64,000 bases of DNA. It comes from Spirochaetales bacterium (GTDB lineage: Bacteria; Spirochaetota; Spirochaetia; JC444; Marispirochaetaceae). The position numbers and the translations under genes were made by a program. Positions 26,094 to 34,832 of this stretch are shown one piece after another. Under the pieces are notes generated by a model that saw nothing but the letters and a program-made list of their open reading frames with translations, searched no databases and was not told the DNA's origin. Each line of letters begins with the position of its first letter. Positions within the stretch are counted from its first letter, which is position 1. The DNA lies in contig JAFGQL010000064.1 of the NCBI GenBank assembly GCA_016935695.1, positions 1 through 64,000 on the forward strand, given 5' to 3'.

Positions 26094-27524
26094 ATGAACA
26101 AGCTTGTATTACATATTATTCTGTTGTCTGCCGCGGCGGCTTTGGCTGCCCAGGACAGTTTTTTTACCGATGAAGGGTCTGCGGACAGCTTCGAGTTCCG
26201 GGGCAGTGTTTCGTCTGTTACCGAAGCCGCCCTGGACAGGGATGCTGTGGATGAGGCAGGGATACACTGCTACAATTCGGTTTACGGGAGCATGACCTAC
26301 CGCTCGGAAAAGGTTGATATTGTTCTTTCACTGGATATGGAAGACACAGGTCTTTCAGAGAATTCCTGGGCCGTGCGTGTCGCCTTTGATGAAGTCTTCG
26401 GCAGATACTATTTCAGCCGGGGAGACTTTGAGTTGGGACTTCTCAAACCCGTGTGGGGTTCGGGGGACGGCGTACATGTTCTGGATATCCTCACACCCAT
26501 GAATTTCAGCCGTTTCATAGAACCTGACTACGCCGACAGAAAAGAACCCATGCCTATGGCAAAATTTAACCTGAACCTGGGAACCACAAGTCGCCTTGAG
26601 CTGGTGTACCTTCCCTATTACGAGCCGGATATTTATCCCGCTGCCGGGCCATGGACCCAGAGGCGGTCCCGTGCCATGTCTGCCGCCGCCCAGTCGGTCC
26701 TGGAGGTTTGGACACCCCTTCTGTATGATGCGTATGTAATTGCGTTAGGAGGAGGCCAGGGGCTTGCCGCAATCCAGACAATGGCCCGGATGGAAGAAGC
26801 CCGGAATGCGCTGGTCAGAACCGACGATACCCGTACCCCCGAATATTCCCAGGGGGCCCTGCGCTATACGATGGCCCTCCGGGCCTTTGATGTCTCCCTT
26901 GTTGCGGGTACAGTGTTCATGACCGAACCAGTGGTGACAGGAGTGGATATGTCCGCTGCGGACATCATCACCGCCCCGAATCCTGCCGTCCTCGATCCCC
27001 ATTTTGAGCTGTCCTACGAACGTGCCTATATCGGCGGCGCCGATGCAGCCGGCGAAGCTTTCGGGTTCGGTTTCCGCGGCGAGGCTGCCGTCCGGATTAC
27101 CCGGGACATGGAAGGGGATGACCCTCATATACCTAACTCCCGGCTGGGCTGGGTTGCCGGTCTTGACCGGAACTTCGGTTTTATTGATCTGTATCTGAAT
27201 CTGCAGACCCAGGGAGAGATTATCCTGTTTCAGGACGGAATCAATGGCCCCTGGGATACCGATTACCGGGAGGACTACACCCGCAATGTCATCGCCCTGC
27301 AGATTGACGCCAAACCGCTGAACGACAATTTTACCCTCGCGGTGAACGGTGCCTATGTGGCGGAAGATGCTTCATTCAGGGTACAGCCGTCTCTTACCCA
27401 TGTTTTTGGCGATATTTTTGAAGTGAAGGCCGCCTATTCAATGTACGAAGGCGATGAGACTTCCCTTTTCGGCCAGTTTGACGGAAATGATTATCTTTCC
27501 GTAACCGGAACCCTCTCCTTTTAG
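26094..27524 (+). CDS. Outer-membrane beta-barrel protein (DUF1302-like) of the RND operon
   Basis: A 476-residue protein with a 19-residue signal peptide (LAAQ). The mature part alternates polar and hydrophobic residues, has many aromatic-ended strands (YFSRGDFELGLLKPVWG, FNLNLGTTSRLELVYLP), and ends in a Phe-terminated strand (VTGTLSF), the mark of outer-membrane barrels. It lies 12 bases after the LolA-like gene with a strong GAGGGAGG ribosome-binding site. It is the last gene of the TetR/RND operon and probably the outer-membrane acceptor or channel. The family match to DUF1302 is by pattern and context and is moderately sure. Confidence 0.7.
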   Translation: MNKLVLHIILLSAAAALAAQDSFFTDEGSADSFEFRGSVSSVTEAALDRDAVDEAGIHCYNSVYGSMTYRSEKVDIVLSLDMEDTGLSENSWAVRVAFDEVFGRYYFSRGDFELGLLKPVWGSGDGVHVLDILTPMNFSRFIEPDYADRKEPMPMAKFNLNLGTTSRLELVYLPYYEPDIYPAAGPWTQRRSRAMSAAAQSVLEVWTPLLYDAYVIALGGGQGLAAIQTMARMEEARNALVRTDDTRTPEYSQGALRYTMALRAFDVSLVAGTVFMTEPVVTGVDMSAADIITAPNPAVLDPHFELSYERAYIGGADAAGEAFGFGFRGEAAVRITRDMEGDDPHIPNSRLGWVAGLDRNFGFIDLYLNLQTQGEIILFQDGINGPWDTDYREDYTRNVIALQIDAKPLNDNFTLAVNGAYVAEDASFRVQPSLTHVFGDIFEVKAAYSMYEGDETSLFGQFDGNDYLSVTGTLSF

Positions 27525-27532
27525 ACTCCCCT

Positions 27533-28351
27533 TTATGTCCCGGCGTACCCTGCGTACAAAAGCACATCTGATGTGTTTTTGTCGTAGGGGGTCCGGGCAA
27601 ATCCGGAAAACGCGTTTCCTTTTGTAAATCCGCATCCGGCAAGTTCGTCCTTCAGCATGTCGTGGAAAATGGGGGTGAGCAGTACGCTCCCGCTGAAGGT
27701 TTCTTCCGTTTCTTTTACGGTGAGGCTGACCGAGAACTCTATACAGCTTCCGTTACTGTCATAGTCGTAGGACCGGACAAACCTCAGGTTCGGAGTGTCG
27801 ATGGCAGGCAGGTTCCGGGGCCGGTTTTTCATGATTTTGTCATAGTTCAACATCTGAAGAAACAAGGCCCCGCCGGGAACAAGAACCGATGAAGCGCTTT
27901 TCAGGAAGGAAAGACGGTCGCCGAGGGAACACAAATGCGGCAGGGTGTTGCCGAAACACACGACAGCGGAAAAACGTCCGGGCCCTGCAATGTCGCCGAT
28001 ATGCATGATATTCCCGGTCTTGAAGCAGACTGCCGTTGATAACCGGGCATCCTGGGCCCTTTCCTCCGCGATGGCGATCATGTCTTCATTCACGTCGATC
28101 CCCAGAACTCTGAATCCCTCTTCGGCAAGGGCCAGGCCGAGGGATCCGGTTGCACAGCCGGCATCGAACAGGCCCGGCGAAACCACGGATGTTTCGGTAA
28201 GGGCCGGCAGGGCGCAGGGCCCTGTAAGGTCCCAGTGTACCGATTCCTCAGGAAGCTGGTCGGGCAGCAGGTTTTTAATGAAACCGACTGCCTCGGGAGA
28301 AAATGGGAAAATCTCATCATAATACCGGGCCATTGCTGAATAGACATTCAT
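27533..28351 (-). CDS. Class I SAM-dependent methyltransferase
   Basis: A 272-residue protein with the class I methyltransferase motif I LFDAGCATGSLGLALA (about residues 82-97), the acidic motif VLGIDVNEDM, and a later VVCFGNTLPHL segment. The N-terminus YYDEIFPFS is typical of small-molecule methyltransferases of this group. The substrate is unknown. It lies 77 bases downstream of the glycogen-binding-domain gene on the same strand and ends 8 bases from the convergent outer-membrane protein gene. Confidence 0.85.
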   Translation of the reverse strand: MNVYSAMARYYDEIFPFSPEAVGFIKNLLPDQLPEESVHWDLTGPCALPALTETSVVSPGLFDAGCATGSLGLALAEEGFRVLGIDVNEDMIAIAEERAQDARLSTAVCFKTGNIMHIGDIAGPGRFSAVVCFGNTLPHLCSLGDRLSFLKSASSVLVPGGALFLQMLNYDKIMKNRPRNLPAIDTPNLRFVRSYDYDSNGSCIEFSVSLTVKETEETFSGSVLLTPIFHDMLKDELAGCGFTKGNAFSGFARTPYDKNTSDVLLYAGYAGT

Positions 28352-28428
28352 GGGCGCATCCTTGATGCATTAAGTTCATACCTTTAGCGGGAATAGTCAA
28401 ACAGGAAGATGCAGAAAAGAACAGCGGT

Positions 28429-29154
28429 TTAATGTATGTGCAGAATAAGGGCCCTGGCGCCTAATGTGCGGACAAAAACCCGGTTTTCCGGCCGTTCATC
28501 AATCCGGTTTACGTCTACGAGCTCACCGTCTACCGCATAGGTGTAGATATGTTTTCCCGGGTAGGTCCGTATTGTCACGGAAAACAGGCCGGGCGAAATC
28601 TCGGTCATGAGGTGAGTGAAGGGATTGAAACCGTTAAAATCGCCAAGGAGCGCAGCGGCGCTGCCTGGCGGTGCCTTCAGATAAAACCGGGCATACCCGC
28701 CGCCGAGGGCCTGGGTCTGCAGGTTTTGTGTCCGTTCCCGCGGTTCCAGGGGCAGTACGGACAGACGGACGCCACGGTCGTCCTTTACGCTGTGCTGAAC
28801 GCTTGTGTCGGTCATCCACAGTCCGTCAGCCACAAGACGGTATGTCACCGATTCAAGGTGTTCCGGTATGTTTTCCGCTGGATATGCCAGGAAAAATACA
28901 CCGTGGCGGTTTTTTTCAAATATATGAACAGTCCTGAAATCCTCATGGGCAAAACTGATGCCTACATACCGTGTGTATTTTTTCGGGGCCTGGGAAAAAA
29001 CCAGGAAACCGCCTACAGTCCTTGGCGGCAGTTGGGTGCGGATATTGTGGATATACTGTTCGACTTCACGGTTGTCCAGATCGAGAGGGCTGGCCGCCGC
29101 GGAAAAAAAGAGAAAAACAGTAAGTATTACGCAAATTTGTGGTGAAATCCGCAA
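28429..29154 (-). CDS. Secreted protein with AMPK/CBM48-like glycogen-binding domain
   Basis: About 241 residues. The TTG at 29154 is preferred: GGAG lies 6 bases upstream and it begins a clean signal peptide (MRISPQICVILTVFLFFSAAAS). Longer in-frame starts at 29229 and 29271 have no ribosome-binding site. The C-terminal 80 residues carry a glycogen-binding/CBM48 pattern: FYLKAPPGSAAALLGDFNGFNPF, then GLFSVTIRTYPGKHIYTYAVDGE. The N-terminal 110 residues are not recognised. No catalytic domain is present, so it may bind glycan or act as a structural periplasmic protein. It is divergent from the FlcA-like gene. Confidence 0.65.
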   Translation of the reverse strand: MRISPQICVILTVFLFFSAAASPLDLDNREVEQYIHNIRTQLPPRTVGGFLVFSQAPKKYTRYVGISFAHEDFRTVHIFEKNRHGVFFLAYPAENIPEHLESVTYRLVADGLWMTDTSVQHSVKDDRGVRLSVLPLEPRERTQNLQTQALGGGYARFYLKAPPGSAAALLGDFNGFNPFTHLMTEISPGLFSVTIRTYPGKHIYTYAVDGELVDVNRIDERPENRVFVRTLGARALILHIH

Positions 29155-29255
29155 AATCCGCTCCAAAAATGGGATACAATCACAGGCAGCGGTAAATACC
29201 CGTCTGCTGTGTATAAATACGTTATTCATATGATCGGTAAAGAGGAATAAACCCT

Positions 29256-29282
29256 TAAACACAGAAATCAATATACCGAAAA
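29256..29282 (+). promoter_or_regulatory. Candidate sigma-28 (flagellar) promoter
   Basis: TAAA at 29256-29259, a 15-base spacer, then ACCGAAAA at 29275-29282, compared with the flagellar consensus TAAA-N15-GCCGATAA (6 of 8 in the -10 element). The leader to the ATG at 29301 would be short, about 12 bases, but contains AAGGAG. Confidence 0.4.
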
Positions 29283-29300
29283 TAGAACCAAAGGAGTTGT

Positions 29301-32300
29301 ATGCCGACCCTCGAGGACATTGAAAAATTCAAAGCGGCCGTGAATGCCCTCGGTCATGAACCCTCAATTCTCGCCGAACGGGGTGAAAAACTCGAGGATG
29401 TACCTGTGCCCACAGGTTTGGCCGATGATCTCTCGGAACTCCTTTCAGATACAAGCGATGTAACACCGTCAGCATCCGATGACGATGTGGATATTTTTGA
29501 TATTGACGACACCGGGTCAGATGAATATCCAGAAGATGCAGACGGTTTTGACGATGAGCTTTTTGCTCCTGATGATCTTTCAGAAGAATTTTCCGATACC
29601 ATCGATGAGGGCGATGACGCCGTCGAAGATTCCCCCGGTTTCGCTGATTTTTCCTTTGACGATGATGTGTTCACTGAAGAGACCGAAGAGGAAGACGTCT
29701 TAGGAGCGGACACTGGCGAAACAACAGACGAACCACAGACTTTTGGGGAATCTGACGAGGGCCCGGCTGACGACTTTACTTCAGGGTTTTCCGGTGAGCC
29801 CGATGATGCCGACTTCGACTTGCTTTCATCAGCCGGTGAGCTGGACTTTCTGGATAATGGTGATGTTCCCCCTGAAGAAGACGGCGATGAAGAAAGTTTT
29901 CCAGAACCGGACGGTTTTAGCATAGACGACATTGCCGATGCAGATACAGGTGTTGAACCGGAACTTCCCTCATCAATTGAAGAGGCCGAAGACGTGTCGG
30001 AAGAAGGTCTGGAAGAAGAGGATTCTCTTTTGAGTGACATCAATGAAGAGGATTCTTTTTTGAGTGACATCAATGAAGTGGATTCTCTTGTATATGATGA
30101 GGAGACAGCTGACGATATTCCAGGGGACAGCGCAGCCCTCGCCGAGGAGTTTTTCGGTTCTTCTGCTGAAGACGAAGCCGGCGCCGATGAGTTTCTGGCA
30201 GATATAGATGACAGTTTTTCCCTTCCAGAAGACATTGAGGGGGATATCCCCGGGGAGATTCCCCAGGAAGCCGGAGCAGAATTCTCCGGGATTGATGAAG
30301 AACCGGAAGCATCCATCGACGATTTTGGCATTCCCGACGATCTGATCGGCGGTCTTGAAGAAGATTTGACCGAGGCAGGACAGGAACCGTCGGACGCAGG
30401 TGTGGATTTCGAAGATACGGGTTTTGAAGATCTTGGCGGTTTTGAGGAACCGGAAAGTTCCGGCTTTGAAAATGAAGTTCCTGCGGCAGAGGACACCGGC
30501 AGGGAGGAAGTGCCTGAGGTACCTATTCCTCCTGAGGAATTCAGTCTTTTTGACGAGGGTGAAGACGACGGTATTCCCGAGTTCAGCATGCCGAAGGGAT
30601 TCCCCTTTCAGGATGAAGCCGCACCTTCAGAGGAACCTGAACCCTCAGGGGGCGGAGAGGGCTTTGAAACACCGGCGGATTTCGGCTCAGGTTTTGAATC
30701 CGGGATAGACGAACCAGCATTTTCCGGCGCTCCCGGGGGTTTTTCCGACGAGTTCGAAATTCCCAGCGCCGGTGACATAGATGCCTTCTCCGATGATGAT
30801 TTCGAGGTGGATGAGTTCAACCTGGGAGATTTGGGCGCCCAGTTCGGCGAGTTCGAAACACATGAAGAACGTCCGGCGCCGGCGGCGGCAGAGCCTTTGG
30901 CCGCGGCAGGCGGTGAGCTTGAAGCCGGCGATGAAGACCTGCATCTTTCCGCTGAGGACATGGATGCCATTACCCGGACACTCGGACAACTGCCCCTTAA
31001 TCTGAAAATTGTCATTGAAGAGCTTATTGGAGAAAAAGACCTGTCCGGCGAGCCTTTGCGGCGGCTTCTGGAAAGGCTGATCGCCGGGGCGCCGGCGAAA
31101 GAGCTTGCCTCCATGGCGGGGAAAATTTCCGGAAAAAAAATCCGCATTCCCTCTGGATACGAAAAGAGCACCGGAGAGGCCTTTGAGCTGGAAAAGGGGA
31201 CCCTGGGTTATACCCTCAGGTACAATGTCCTGCCTATCCTGCGCGTTACCGCTGCTGCCCTTCTTGTGATTGCCATAAGCGGATATCTGGGTTTCAATTT
31301 TCTCTACCGTCCCCTCCATGCCCTTGTCCTGTACAACCGCGGGTATGATGAACTCGGGCAGAATAATTTTTCCATGAGTGAAAGTTATTTTGCCGAAGGT
31401 CTTGAGGAGTGGGTGTATAAAGGGGAGTTTTTCCGCTATGCCCGTGCTTATCAGCAAAAAGGCCAGTTCAAACTTGCCGCGAATAAATATCAGGATGCCC
31501 TGAGATACTATCCTTTCAATAAATCCGCCATCCTTGAATACGGGTCCATGGAGAGTTCCCTTTTAGAAAACCACGTGAAAGCCGAAGAAATATTCGGTTC
31601 GTACCTGGATGAAAAAGACAAGCATGATTATGAAGTACTCCTTGCTGCCGGTGATAATTACCTGGCCTGGGGTGATTATGATCCTTCGAAATATGAGGAC
31701 GCCCGCTACTCCTACGCGGTCTTGATTCAACATTACGGGCGGAAGCTCGAGCTTCTGTTCAGAATGACACGGTATTTCATACGCACCGACAAGTACGAGG
31801 AAGTCGAGGCCTTAAAGGCCCAGTTTGAAGCAACCAGGAATCTCAAACTGGACCCTTATGTGTACACAGAGATGGCCGGGTATTTCATAGATAAAAACAA
31901 GCTGGAAGATGTGAGAAAAATCCTGTTTCAGGCGTCGGAAGTGAAGGGGGATATTCCCGAAACACATTACCAGCTTGGCAGATACTTTCGAGAGGTAAAG
32001 GAACCGGAAGAGGAGCGGAAAGCCCTCGCGTTTGCACTTACCTTGTATTCCCGTAAAAGCCCGCTGCTGCGAAAGGATATGAACCAGTATATCGATGGTG
32101 AAAACCGCCTGGGTGAGGTGCTTTTTGATTCGCGCCAATTTCTTGACGCCGAACAGCATTTCCTGAATGCCCGCAGGCGCTATGAGGATGCGGCGGCGCG
32201 GAGGGTCGTGGTTCCGGGCCCGATGTTTGGGCGGATATACAAGAATCTTGGAGACCTGTATTACTACGTCAGCGGAGAAATGGATGCAGCCTTTGCCATG

Positions 32301-32873
32301 TTCGAAGAAAGTCAGAATCTGGGTTATACCAACGCCGATGTCACCTACAAGAAAGGGTATATCAATTACCTGAACGGCGAATTCCTGGATGCCCTGAAAG
32401 AGTTTTACAGCTCGGAAGAAGAATTTTCGCCGAACACAAACCTGATGTTCGCAATGGCAAACACGTTTTTTCAAAGGCGGGATTTTCACTCTGCAGAGGG
32501 GTACTATGCCAGACTCCTTGAACGCCTTGAGCGTGAAAGGGACAGCGCCCTGATACTGGAGCCCGAGGAACGGGAAGACCATGCCGCTCTTATGGAAAAC
32601 ATCATGCGGACCCGTAACAACCTTGGCGTAGTCTATCACCGCCTTTCCCAGGCGAGTAATAATAAGGACAAATTCGATGCGGCGCTGGTAGAATTTACCG
32701 GGTCCATGGAGTTGTTTGATCTCCTGACCCGGGACCCGGAAACAGATGCCCGCCGGGAAGTAAAAAACCTGGCGTATGTAAATCAGCGGGCCGTCCTGTT
32801 TCCCATGGGCGACTTTGATCTTCAGATTTATCCGGATATTCCCCTTGATCTGGAAACGCTTTACTATCGTTAA
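29301..32873 (+). CDS. Acidic N-terminus/TPR membrane protein, FlcA-like (candidate periplasmic flagellar collar protein)
   Basis: A 1190-residue protein in three parts. Residues about 45-560 are extremely acidic and low-complexity (Asp/Glu/Ser/Phe), with a 10-residue tandem repeat near residue 240. A folded region (about 560-635) is followed by one TM helix (about 643-665). The remaining C-terminal part is a chain of TPR-like helical repeats (for example YNRGYDELGQNNFSMSESYFAEG, YKKGYINYLNGEFLDALKEFY), predicted periplasmic. The short conserved start (MPTLEDIEKFK..V..LG.E..ILAERG) and overall plan resemble the spirochaete flagellar collar protein FlcA (BB0326 type). A sigma-28-like promoter sits upstream. 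FlcA assignment is by architecture; a generic TPR scaffold is the alternative. Confidence 0.7.
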   Translation: MPTLEDIEKFKAAVNALGHEPSILAERGEKLEDVPVPTGLADDLSELLSDTSDVTPSASDDDVDIFDIDDTGSDEYPEDADGFDDELFAPDDLSEEFSDTIDEGDDAVEDSPGFADFSFDDDVFTEETEEEDVLGADTGETTDEPQTFGESDEGPADDFTSGFSGEPDDADFDLLSSAGELDFLDNGDVPPEEDGDEESFPEPDGFSIDDIADADTGVEPELPSSIEEAEDVSEEGLEEEDSLLSDINEEDSFLSDINEVDSLVYDEETADDIPGDSAALAEEFFGSSAEDEAGADEFLADIDDSFSLPEDIEGDIPGEIPQEAGAEFSGIDEEPEASIDDFGIPDDLIGGLEEDLTEAGQEPSDAGVDFEDTGFEDLGGFEEPESSGFENEVPAAEDTGREEVPEVPIPPEEFSLFDEGEDDGIPEFSMPKGFPFQDEAAPSEEPEPSGGGEGFETPADFGSGFESGIDEPAFSGAPGGFSDEFEIPSAGDIDAFSDDDFEVDEFNLGDLGAQFGEFETHEERPAPAAAEPLAAAGGELEAGDEDLHLSAEDMDAITRTLGQLPLNLKIVIEELIGEKDLSGEPLRRLLERLIAGAPAKELASMAGKISGKKIRIPSGYEKSTGEAFELEKGTLGYTLRYNVLPILRVTAAALLVIAISGYLGFNFLYRPLHALVLYNRGYDELGQNNFSMSESYFAEGLEEWVYKGEFFRYARAYQQKGQFKLAANKYQDALRYYPFNKSAILEYGSMESSLLENHVKAEEIFGSYLDEKDKHDYEVLLAAGDNYLAWGDYDPSKYEDARYSYAVLIQHYGRKLELLFRMTRYFIRTDKYEEVEALKAQFEATRNLKLDPYVYTEMAGYFIDKNKLEDVRKILFQASEVKGDIPETHYQLGRYFREVKEPEEERKALAFALTLYSRKSPLLRKDMNQYIDGENRLGEVLFDSRQFLDAEQHFLNARRRYEDAAARRVVVPGPMFGRIYKNLGDLYYYVSGEMDAAFAMFEESQNLGYTNADVTYKKGYINYLNGEFLDALKEFYSSEEEFSPNTNLMFAMANTFFQRRDFHSAEGYYARLLERLERERDSALILEPEEREDHAALMENIMRTRNNLGVVYHRLSQASNNKDKFDAALVEFTGSMELFDLLTRDPETDARREVKNLAYVNQRAVLFPMGDFDLQIYPDIPLDLETLYYR
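30018..30092 (+). repeat. 30-bp in-frame tandem repeat
   Basis: The units at 30018-30047 and 30048-30077 differ by one base and are followed by a half unit to about 30092. They encode EDS-(L/F)-LSDINE repeats inside the acidic region of the FlcA-like protein. Two and a half copies, so likely replication slippage in a disordered segment. Confidence 0.85.
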
Positions 32874-32882
32874 TTGAATAAA

Positions 32883-32954
32883 AACCACAGAGACACAAAG
32901 ACCAGGAGAAAAGCCTTTAGTTCACAATGCTTTTGCGTCTGTGCCTCTGCGGTT
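32883..32954. repeat. Imperfect inverted repeat (REP/MITE-like) in intergenic space
   Basis: Arms at 32883-32902 (AACCACAGAGACACAAAGAC) and 32935-32954 pair with four or five mismatches over 20 bases. The sequence type (AACC-CAGAG-CACA) resembles dispersed intergenic repeats seen in many bacteria. It lies between the convergent FlcA-like and glnK genes and could double as a transcript-end hairpin; no T-run follows. Confidence 0.6.
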
Positions 32955-32982
32955 CAAGAAAAGGAAATGGGTTATTGGGTCA

Positions 32983-33324
32983 TCAGCCAATGGCGGCGCC
33001 GCCGCGTTCCTCGGTACGGATGCGGATGCATTCATCGAGGCTGGTGACGAATATTTTTCCGTCGCCGATGGAACCTGTTTTGGCTCCTTTGATGATTGCC
33101 GCAATCGTGGGCTCAACGAAGGCTTCGTTCACCGCTATGTCTATACGGATCTTGCTCAATAGATTGATTTCCGTAATCGCTCCGCGGAAGGTTTCTGTGT
33201 ATCCCTTTTGCTGACCGCAGCCCTTTGCCGCGGAAACGGTCATTTTGTGAATATCCGCTTCGAACAGGGCCCTTTTCACGTCTTCCAGCTTCTGGGGTTT
33301 TATCAGTGCGGTTATCAGTTTCAT
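32983..33324 (-). CDS. glnK: Nitrogen regulatory protein P-II (GlnK/GlnB family)
   Basis: A 113-residue PII trimer subunit. Conserved segments are [13 protein letters not shown], the T-loop [22 protein letters not shown] and the C-terminal [12 protein letters not shown]. The usual uridylylation site Tyr51 (RGAEY) is Thr here (RGAIT), so GlnD-type uridylylation is not expected; ATP/ADP and 2-oxoglutarate sensing should remain. It lies 10 bases after amtB on the same strand, behind the shared sigma-54 promoter. In this pairing PII blocks AmtB when nitrogen is sufficient. Confidence 0.95.
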   Translation of the reverse strand: MKLITALIKPQKLEDVKRALFEADIHKMTVSAAKGCGQQKGYTETFRGAITEINLLSKIRIDIAVNEAFVEPTIAAIIKGAKTGSIGDGKIFVTSLDECIRIRTEERGGAAIG

Positions 33325-33334
33325 TTATTCCTCC

Positions 33335-34648
33335 TTATTCCACGATCTGGAATCCGGCGTAGGATTCAAGCCCGTGTTCTCCGATATCCAGTCCCCGCTG
33401 TTCTTCTTCTCTGGAAACCCTCAGCCCGATGGTCAGGTCAATGGTCTTGAATATGAGTCCCATGGCGGTACCGACAAACAGGATTACGCTGGCTATTCCC
33501 AGGGCCTGTATACCAAGCTGGGAGAACCCGCCGCCCAGGAACAGACCGTCACTGGCAAGCCCCAGGCTCGCTTTTCCAAACAGACCGACTGAAAGAGTTC
33601 CCCAGATGCCGTTTATTCCGTGAACCGGAAACGCGCCGACGGGATCGTCGATATGGAGCTTATCCAGTACAAGAACACCGCATACGACAAGAACTCCGCC
33701 AACAGCGCCTATGGCAATCGCGGCCCAGGGATCAATGAACGCGCAGGGCGCCGTCACTGCTACGAGTCCCGCGAGGGCGCCGTTTAAGGCCATGGACAGG
33801 TCGGGTTTTCCAAGAATGATCCACACGGTAATCATTGCCGCTATTCCCCCTGAGGCGGCTGCTATATTGGTATTGGCTGCAACAAGGGCAATAAGATCGC
33901 CGTTACCAACAGCAAGGGTCGATCCCGGATTAAAGCCGAACCAGCCGAACCACAAAATGAACACACCAAGGGCTGCAAGGGGTATGTTGTGGCCGCCCAG
34001 CACATTGGGGGATCCGTCGGCCCTGTATTTCCCCACCCGGGGTTTGAGGATAATGGTTCCCACAAGAGCAGCTACACCGCCGGTGGTGTGAACGACGGCG
34101 GAACCGGCGAAATCCGCGAAGTTCAAGGATGACAGCCATCCGCCGCCCCATACCCAATGGCCCACCACAGGGTAGATGACCGCGGAAATCAGGAATGAGT
34201 AGATCAGGTATGCCGGAAATTTCATCCGTTCGGCCATGCCTCCGGCGACGATGGTTGCAGCCGCACCGCAGAACGCCGCCTGGAACAGCCAGAAAGCGAA
34301 CATGGGAACTCCGGCTCCGCTCTCAGCCCCCTGAAGAAACCAGCCTGTGGCACCGGCGAAGGAATTTCCCTGGCCGAACATGATGGCGTAACCGAACATG
34401 AAAAAGCCCAGCGAAGCCATGCAAAAATCCAGAAAGTTTTTAGTAAGAATGTTGGTGGTGTTTTTTGCGCGAATAAAGCCGGCTTCGACCATGCCGAATC
34501 CCGCCTGCATGAAAAACACCAAAAACGCCGCCACCAGTACCCATACTGTATCCAGTCCCCGCTGGATGACGGCAATATCCAGGGTTTGAGCGAACAAGGC
34601 TATGCTGCCGCACAGCAGAAGTCCCGCCGCGCTTAATGTTCTTTTCAC
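33335..34648 (-). CDS. amtB: Ammonium transporter (Amt family)
   Basis: A 437-residue inner-membrane ammonium channel with a cleavable signal-like N-terminus (MKRTLSAAGLLLCGSIALFAQ) and about 11 TM helices. Family motifs include QAGFGMVEAGFIRAKN, FADFAGSAVVHTTGG and VFILWFGWFGFNPGST. The GTG at 34648 is chosen because AAGGAGG lies just upstream; an ATG at 34726 would add 26 residues reading through the promoter. It is the first gene of amtB-glnK. Expression is probably nitrogen-regulated through the sigma-54 promoter at 34710-34725. Confidence 0.96.
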   Translation of the reverse strand: MKRTLSAAGLLLCGSIALFAQTLDIAVIQRGLDTVWVLVAAFLVFFMQAGFGMVEAGFIRAKNTTNILTKNFLDFCMASLGFFMFGYAIMFGQGNSFAGATGWFLQGAESGAGVPMFAFWLFQAAFCGAAATIVAGGMAERMKFPAYLIYSFLISAVIYPVVGHWVWGGGWLSSLNFADFAGSAVVHTTGGVAALVGTIILKPRVGKYRADGSPNVLGGHNIPLAALGVFILWFGWFGFNPGSTLAVGNGDLIALVAANTNIAAASGGIAAMITVWIILGKPDLSMALNGALAGLVAVTAPCAFIDPWAAIAIGAVGGVLVVCGVLVLDKLHIDDPVGAFPVHGINGIWGTLSVGLFGKASLGLASDGLFLGGGFSQLGIQALGIASVILFVGTAMGLIFKTIDLTIGLRVSREEEQRGLDIGEHGLESYAGFQIVE

Positions 34649-34709
34649 ACGTTCCTCCTTGATGAATTGTGAATATACCTGAAGGTAGAAATCAGGTTTG
34701 AAACTTAAT

Positions 34710-34725
34710 TGCAGGGAGTGTGCCA
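34710..34725 (-). promoter_or_regulatory. Sigma-54 (RpoN) promoter of amtB-glnK
   Basis: On the minus strand TGGCACACTCCCTGCA matches TGGCACG-N4-TTGCW with the invariant GG and GC exactly 10 bases apart. It lies about 62 bases before the GTG start. 8-base inverted arms CAGGTTTG (34693-34700) and CAAACCTG (34724-34731) flank the element. Confidence 0.8.
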
Positions 34726-34832
34726 AACCTGAGTCCTTTTACAGAGAAACCGTATGCATGGACGAAAACGGCGAAATTTACAGGAATAATGGGGCCTGCA
34801 GTATTCAGACTATGGCGAAAATGTCAGCCGGG

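Noticed and set aside
30018-30092. Short repeats as a CRISPR array
   Set aside because: Units are contiguous without spacers and lie in frame within a gene.
29354-30589. A 411-codon open frame on the minus strand
   Set aside because: It is the antisense of the Asp/Glu/Ser-rich region of the FlcA-like gene; its product is Ser-rich low complexity and has no ribosome-binding site.
31812-32888. A 358-codon minus-strand open frame
   Set aside because: Antisense to the TPR part of the FlcA-like gene; no domain and it runs into the intergenic repeat.
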